DNA of 64,000 nt from Branchiostoma floridae (Eukaryota > Chordata > Leptocardii > Amphioxiformes > Branchiostomatidae): assembly GCF_000003815.2 (NCBI RefSeq), contig NC_049992.1:8607837-8671836 (forward strand), given 5' to 3'. How positions within the stretch are numbered: position 1 is the first letter of the stretch; every line of letters starts with the position of its first letter. Shown here in pieces: positions 56,573 through 64,000 of the stretch. Made by a program: the position numbers and the translations under genes. Under the pieces are notes generated by a model. The model saw nothing but the letters and a program-made list of their open reading frames with translations. It made no database searches and had not been told where the DNA came from.

Positions 56573-59500
56573 ACCATCCAGAGGAACTATCTTATTCCAC
56601 AGGCATCAAATTGACCCAACATGGTAAACATACAATAGTCGTATCTCTATTTCTTAGCTTTACTCCCAGCTGGACATGTAGAAGTAACCATGTTCTATCA
56701 GTTCTTTTCATATTGAAAGAAATCCTCTTGCAAAAAAACTGCAGTGTAGAATCAAAAATACTGGTAAATGTGTGCTTATATAAGTTATGTACACAGGACA
56801 TTTGCCACTCTTCAAAATGGAAAGACAAATTCTTAAGGAAAAAAAAGCAGGTTTCAACATCATAGATCATAATCCAAATGCCGAAAATATGACAACTATG
56901 AGTAATGTGCGTGGCACAGAGCGCTTTTCAGATTTCCTTACGACGACATGACAAAAAGCCTTACATGTTTCCTTCACATTAAAACTTTTCAATGAAATTT
57001 TCCACCTTTGGCGGAAGTCCTACAAATTTACTGGTACCTTCTGGGTAATAAATCACCTGTGCGGGAAGGATCTATGCCCAAAGGCAGGGATTTGTAATAA
57101 AAAAACTAACTCCAAGATCTCAGACTCTAGAGTTTTCAACATTCTCTGCAGAGCATCACTACTGTTCACCTAATAATATGTATCTTATTTTTTAGACCCT
57201 CAAAACACTCCCATATGTTACACTCCACTGTTTTCTTTCTTTTTATGAACTGATGTTTCCTTTCTCTTTATGAACTGAATATTAACAGTTTGATACAGAA
57301 ATTGTCATGTTCTATAAAATTTGGATGTAGTTTTATAAAAATTGTTTCAAAAGAAACCATTCCAAAGCCCTGTCCTTATTTGGACATGAGGAATGACCAT
57401 TGGTCAAGTCAGATGGCAGCCATGTTGATTTCAAATTCTAATTCCTAATGGCCTTGACGTATGGTAAATACAACTTTGACCTTGAATGGCAAAACATGTT
57501 TTATTCGTAATATTTTCATTTCTGCTGTATTTCTTGACATTTGGAATTACCATTCATTTTCTTCTGCCTTGACATGAGGTACATACATTGACCACGCCCT
57601 TTTTTTCCATCTGCACATTTCCTACCATCCAGTTTGTCCACAAGTAAAAGTCATGTCAATTTATTTTCATCTGAATACCATTTCAAATTCCTCAGCAATG
57701 CAACCACAAAACAACAGATAATGGTTACAATGTTTATACAGAAACAACCCTTTAAATTGATGACAGAAAATTCCTGTATTATTAACTTGACCTTGTACTG
57801 GTCATTTCAAGGTCAAAGTATTGACCAGTGGCTATCTCACTTCAGCCATTTTCCTTCTCTTTGCCGTCAAAACTGACCACGCCCTATTTTCCAAAATGCA
57901 GCTGGCAACACCACAAGTCCGTCAGAGCGTATTTAGATTCTCCAGCCTGTGCCTACTATGATTAACATCAACCCAGGGACTCGGCTACTCCCAGAACAGG
58001 TGCATGCCTCTGACCCCTACTGACCTATGATGTCATAGCCTGACATCACATGACTACTGCCAGGCCTGAACCACAACAAAGCCTACTCACATCTGACCAT
58101 GTTTCCTCATTACAAATTCAACTGTAATGTGGGTTTTTTTATAGAAGAGCCAAAAGCATCACCATCACAATTTTGGATAGTGCATTTTGTACATTATGCC
58201 ATCTTTTTCAAAAGACACAATGTGTGTATCAAAATTCATCATTATGTATTTCTTATTCTACAAATATAAAATATCACTGATTATATCAAGTGAATTTGAG
58301 TGAGGATAAACAGGAAGGAAGTGAGATGTTGACTGTTTACTAATAGAAACGTTTTCATTGGTCGTTAACATTAATCTCGCCCGTGTCCCTCCAAGCAATC
58401 AGGCCCAACTGCCAATCATTCCTGTAATTAACATGCGTGCCAGATTCTCCTCCCTGCTCCTCTGTCATCTTTCCTCCTGGGTGTGAGCGTCGCCATGCCG
58501 ACCATTCTCAGGCCACCCTACCCGTCTGCGGGGACGTTACCTTTGTTGGCAGGCATTTGGGAAATTTCCTATCTACCGCCACGGCTGAAACAGCCACAGC
58601 CTTTTTTGGACTATACTAGAGCTGGGGAAATGGTGGGCTTTCTCAATAGTACATGGCAAGCCCATTGACAACTATAGTCTTCAGAATCTCAGCCAAGATA
58701 AAAAAGAATACCAAAATCAAATAAATGCTACAGCATCAGACGTCAGAATAGCAGAGAACGTCAACTTGAAATGAATCCCTCATAAATTCTCTCCTATTCA
58801 GCCGACTCTTGGGATAAAATGGTGACATCCCATCAGATTAAGGAAAGCCATCAAATTTGTTGGTCCAAATAGACTCCGATCCACCACAACATCAATTCTG
58901 CTGATATATTGACCAGATACACTAGAGTGCCTGTACACGTGATGAATCAACTGGACTGAATATGCTTATCTTCCCTTTCATGCAATTTCAAAAGCCACAC
59001 CCAATGAGCATCAATACATATCCATCTACATTGTATACCTGCTACAACTCCAAAAAGCTATTACATCACATTCAAACTCCATGTTGCCTTAGACTTCTTG
59101 TCCAAGGAAATTTTACGTCTACTTCAACCGTTCCGCAAGGAACTTCCTTCGCAGGAAACCGAGGCAGTTGGGGCCACGCCCGTTTCCACGTGCTGATATA
59201 TAGGACAATGATTTTAACGCCAACTTATCCAACGTCAGAGAGCGCTCCATAGCGGCAAAGACGTGCAGGGATGTGCACGTCATCACGTCAAAACATTTTC
59301 ATATACCGGCATGCATGTGTGATTTTCTTATTTTGCAGAATAAAATGTATCATAATAATATTCCATTGCAGCAAGGGCAGGTAACAAAACATAAATTGTA
59401 CCATAGCCACGTATATATAGCTTCGCGCTTTTGTTCAAAGCATGCGGCGGGTTTCTTCGGTAACACGTGGGGACCACACCCATTACTCGCGCATAGCTAA

Positions 59501-60782
59501 TGAGGTAAGAGCGCGCTCCCATATCATCATCGTAACCTAGCAACGGGATGCTGACTATATTTCTAGGGTGTAATGTATGTAACTGGTTCATCAAGCGCGG
59601 TTCACTGTTAGCTGTCCGTTTTCTATGTTACCAGCACCATTTAAATTTTAATGCCGCGTTGGCCTTAGCTCTATGGTCTATGTCCAACTCGCATGCGTAT
59701 TTTCTACCACAACGTACGAAAATGAGAGGAATAAAAACAATCATCTTCCCAGTGAAAAACTATAAAAACAAAGAACACGCCAACTATAAAATATCTTAGT
59801 TTTCATGTCAGCTCAGATACATGCATGTTTCTGCTGCTATTTTAAAATACGGGTTTACAGTGAACGTTGATTTGCTTGGTGTGGAGATGGAGGTCGGACA
59901 GCTTTGAAGAAAGCAAGGGATAACAATCTGTCAATCATCTTCATATCAAAAGTATAGAACATGATGCAAAGAGGCCCCCTTTATGTGTGATTTTATCATG
60001 ATACTATACAACCAAAATCACTTAATAAAATAAATATTCCTAGTAACTGTAACTGCAGAAGAGATTTGTGTTAGATAAATGCTAATATTGCAAATCCTCA
60101 TGACAAAAATACACTGTAAAATGTATGATTCTCATCACAAAACGAGCCAGATCTTTCACCAAATCTGAAGTGCCCCAAAAGGTGTCATCCATACATTCCT
60201 GTACGAGTGGGCTGACATGTGAGCAGTGCTGCACAATGCTTAACGGCAAATATTAATCAGGCTAAAAGCATACACAGGTTGGAAAATGCCACATTGACTT
60301 CACACCCACACAATTTTACATTGTCACATGAGAGAGTGATGAAATGACCAGGGGGAAAAGATCATACATTCAATGTTCCTCCTGTCCTATATAATCAATA
60401 GGAAGTGTCAATTTACATTACTGCTACCCTAACAATAGTAACATCCATCACTTTCAAAAATCCCATTTCTTTGCATACAAGAATGGCATACAGTAAATCG
60501 TACCTATACGTATTCATTCCAATAAAGTAATGGCCGAATCTAATGCCATTGACTGAAATTTTCAAGTCTAGGTGACACGCCTATCTCCTCTAGTAAAATG
60601 GTGTCGTAGCATTCTCATCGCTTAGCAACGGCATAGTACTCGACCACGTGTTGGAAGGGTAGGTGCGCCACCACTGCGAACATGTACGATACACATGAAA
60701 TGGTCCGCTACTACCTCGCGCATATAACACCACGAGATGTACATGAAACGATTATCATAGCTACATTGATGAAGGTTAGACA

Positions 60783-60865
60783 TCTGGGTAATTAGATACT
60801 CCAAAAAGCAGCTACTCAAGCAACTGGATATGATTTTGGAAACGGTCAGACATTTTTGCAGCCTA
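60783..60865 (-). repeat. CAGTTGCTTGAG-family dispersed repeat, minus-strand copy
   Basis: The reverse complement reads CTGACCGTTTCCAAAATCATATCCAGTTGCTTGAGTAGCTGCTTTTTGGAGTATC, nearly the same as 39760-39812. Confidence 0.75.
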
Positions 60866-63800
60866 GCCAATAGAGTATTGGCAGCTAAATGGCAATTTTA
60901 GTGTGCTAAAGGTTAAACAATCCGTGCAACGTGTTTCTTCAGAGATGTAAAATATGCATCCCTGAAAGCTTTGATATAAAAATTGACTTTTCTGGGAGCA
61001 ACTTGCCAGTGACAAGTCCACAAGGGTGCTATCAGTACCAACCACAAGCTAAAAGGGAGTGTCCTGTCCAGTGTCAGCCCACTATCAAACATTGCTCTAG
61101 GTCCATGCCCCTACAGTGAACGACCATTCAGAGCGAGTATTGGGCTGTACAGCCACCTGAGAACTCGCACAACCCAACCCACCTAGCAGAATGATGGCTG
61201 ACTAAGGGATCCTTCGCCAGCTTACGTACCAACAACATACAATGTGTGTCTACACACTCACTATCCATTGTTTGATTATATACTACAGCTACAATTTATA
61301 CACTCTCACAATAAATGTTCCTTCTGTTGCATTTTTTACCTTCGCCAAGGTCATGTTTTAGAGACGATTTGTGAGTAGTGTTTGTCTGAACACAGAAACT
61401 CAAGAAGTCCATGTCTTCTGTCTACTTCCTGGAATGGCAAAGGAACTTTACACAACCTCTCCTCTAAGAAGCGAGACAGCATTTACACAGCAATCATGAC
61501 ATATTGGTTCTCGCTCCAGTCTTTCAGCTCTCAATTCAAAAGTAAAACTTTCAGATTCAGAAGTATTTTACCATTTATCAACATGCGCATCAGGGCTTCC
61601 ATCAGTCAGAACAGTTTTGTACAGCTACATTATTACATCTCCAACCCTGCTGAGCTTCTGCTTCCTCCAGTTAGTTTTGCATTTTATAACGAGCTCTTGT
61701 TCTAGGGAATCTAGAAACTTTTCCAGCTCCTGAGGCTTACTTAAAAAGTTAAATTTTCCTAACCAAGGCGTGGACGATGGAATCTGAGATGTTAGAACAC
61801 ATCAGACATCACACTTCGTCCCACCTATCTAACAACTTGATCCTTTCCATTCAGATTCCAGGCTGGTCTTGACCTTCACTGTAATTCTGCCCCTCTCGGA
61901 GCCTGCAGGATTATTTTTACTCTCAGAGGTGTCCTCAGACAGCACGAACAAACGAGCGCTTCCAATTTGTCCCATCAAGCTGCGAAAAGAAGATTTCCCG
62001 ACGTCTGAGGAAGATTTTGCCCATAAAACGAGCAATCTGTCATCCACTTTCCGAGACGAAGGGCCTGCAAACTACGCTTCTGTGCCTAACAAGTCTCACG
62101 GGACAGCAAGTGCATGGGCCAATTGAGGAGAGCGCCATTTAGTGGGCAAGATTTCATAGCTGCTTCCTAAATTCTTAGTCTTAGGGGAGAAACAAGAAAG
62201 GACCATGACAGACATACCCCGGAGAGGAGTTGGTGTAAGTTTTAACAAGACTCCATCAGAAATGCACAGAAACAAGATACAGGCATGGAGACAGCGCAAG
62301 CCGATTATCGTCTGAACGCTTTGAATGGTGCGGTTAACGCCATAATTTAATCTCCTTAAAAATTAGTTACAAATTTCCTCTCATTTACAGTCAGGGAAAC
62401 CATCCGCCATTTACTTCATAATCTTCAAATTTAGGTCAGGCAGATACTGCTCTCAGCTTAGACATTCCCAGGAAGGCAGCTAACAATCTCAAAATGTCTC
62501 GTTATTACATCCAGTAGTGAGTTCCTCTGTCATGACAAGAGATTGACGTGTTCTCCCAAAACACTGTTCGTTGTCGCACGTAAATTGATTTTCTGTGTCA
62601 AAATTAATTTAGACCTGATACAGGGACATAGAAGACCATTCTGTGTACACAAAACTAACATCCTGTGGAAACTCAAATCTACCAAAAAAACTGGCGGGGG
62701 AAATAGGAGTGAAAAGGGGCTTAGAATTAAGTTGAATTTGCTGTGTCATCCAAAATAAAGAAAATTCGGCTTTTTTCATGACAAACTTTGCGGCTGGAAT
62801 TCAATTTTCTATTTACTACAAAAGTATAGCCGTAAAAACCCTGTGATCCGCACTACAACCGCGGCCTACGTGCAGGTGTAATGCGTCGCCCTGAATTTCA
62901 TTCTAACTGAGGACCATGAAATGCGATGGCTAATCACTGCCACAGTTTTCCGGATGCCACCCAACGTCCAAAGATCGCATCGCCTTCTCAGCACGTCCCT
63001 GAAGGCGCGCTATTGGTTGCGCCACATCCCGTTCGCCTCGCTACCCTCCCGATAAACCCGTCAGTAGATAAATGGCAGGCGACATGATTCTGATGCATCT
63101 AATCGCACCAGTGGCGTGTACAAGATGGGCCTAATGCCACCGAGCCGCCCCCAGCTTGGCGGAGATTATACGGGGTGTGGCAGCAAATACTGATGCCAAT
63201 CAACTGTCACGCTGCTCCGTCAACCTCTCACAGCGATCTCAAATAAAGTTTTCTACGATTCTGTTCAAAGAGACTTCCGCACAACTGTGCATTACCCAAC
63301 CAGAGCATCAATTTCGCTTTACGCTCAAAGAAAAAAACTTCAAATCTTCAATTCCCAGATTTCTGCAAGTTGCCTAGGTCGGCAACAGCTAAGATTGGTT
63401 GCGACGCGGAGAAGAAGAAAACACCTAACTAATCAGATGTTTCGACGGTCCATTATCTGGTCCAAAGGCAGTGATGTATGTATGGCTGAGGGACATAAGG
63501 GACGTATTGACAGGCTGGTATCTGGAGAATCTATGGAGCGAGGAAGGCTATAAAACAATCCGTCTGCATGGACGGAGATACAAACGGCCCATTTCCCGCT
63601 AGCAGCCAGGCATCATGATTAATTAAATCACCACTACATCATTAGCACCACCTAGAGGATTAATGCGCGCGTTCGCTCGCCGAGCACGTGTGCAACTCGT
63701 AGCCACGTGGAGGACGGCGGAATCCGACGCTCGCCAACGTCGCAACGGCTAGCGCGGCCCTTCCCCCGCGTCTCTCTCCCATCCCCCTTCCCCAGCATCG

Positions 63801-64000
63801 CCCCAGTTATCTTCCCTCCTGAATACCCATTGCCTGGATCCTGCGCTATTTTCCCTGGCTATTAAAGAGATCCGTGTCTGGTATGATGGAGTGTGTGTCA
63901 GGGAAAGGTGAGGCCAGCCTCCTCTGGTGATTGATGGCCGGACCACGTTTAATGCTGCCCAAATCACCACGCATACATAACAGACATAACGTCAACACAC

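Larger units (their letters stand above)
49993..64000. other. Long upstream intron/5' region of YBX1; no exon recognised
   Basis: 14 kb without a recognised exon. The YBX1 exons for the first half of the cold-shock domain must lie upstream (minus strand), so most or all of this is intron. It contains a TATG/TGCA alternating tract (50115-50255), a CpG-rich stretch (55180-55560) with an X-box-like word at 55337, a tandem duplication (56118-56572), a CAGTTGCTTGAG-family repeat (60783-60865) and a CpG-richer end (62850-64000). Short ORFs here have no recognisable content. Confidence 0.55.

Overview
The window looks like animal nuclear DNA, most probably from a cephalochordate (amphioxus, Branchiostoma-type). 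Compact multi-exon genes with GT/AG introns encode clear orthologues of chordate proteins. Introns and spacers are crowded with short non-autonomous DNA transposons and tRNA-derived SINEs, and there are two assembly gaps (2207-2421 and 20885-20984). The species is inferred from this overall character; no species-diagnostic sequence was seen.

Layout: (1) 1-3.1 kb: an intronless C2H2 zinc-finger ORF, a roughly 175-bp tandem repeat built on CTCCGGAG palindromes, a G-rich 161-bp tandem repeat running into an assembly gap, and an old hAT-type MITE. (2) 3.2-8.2 kb, minus strand: a six-exon gene for a small secreted protein that is essentially a free-standing GON domain (the C-terminal domain of ADAMTS9/20), followed by a partial duplicate carrying only two GON exons. 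(3) 10.0-12.1 kb, plus strand: a two-exon FAM69/DIPK1-type secretory-pathway kinase-like gene. (4) 15.1-34.3 kb, minus strand: a 24-coding-exon ARMC9 orthologue (LisH plus armadillo repeats, basal body/cilium), complete except where the second gap cuts one exon. (5) 35.7-39.9 kb, plus strand: an eight-exon cyclophilin H (PPIH), head-to-head with ARMC9. (6) 44.3-50.0 kb, minus strand: the 3' part of a Y-box (YBX1-type) cold-shock protein gene. Its first exons were not found, so the intron upstream of 49992 must fill the remaining 14 kb and continue beyond the window. (7) 50-64 kb: non-coding, with repeats and CpG-richer patches.

The genes are not an operon or pathway. They are unrelated neighbours: extracellular matrix, secretory pathway, cilium, spliceosome and mRNA binding. 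Exon boundaries given below were set by hand from GT/AG sites, and the reading phases close exactly across every junction of the GON, DIPK1, ARMC9 (apart from the gapped exon), PPIH and YBX1 models. The accessory interest lies in the stand-alone GON gene with its local duplication, a decayed copy of an ARMC9 exon, and at least ten families of terminal-inverted-repeat or dispersed elements, several with two to four copies in this one window.
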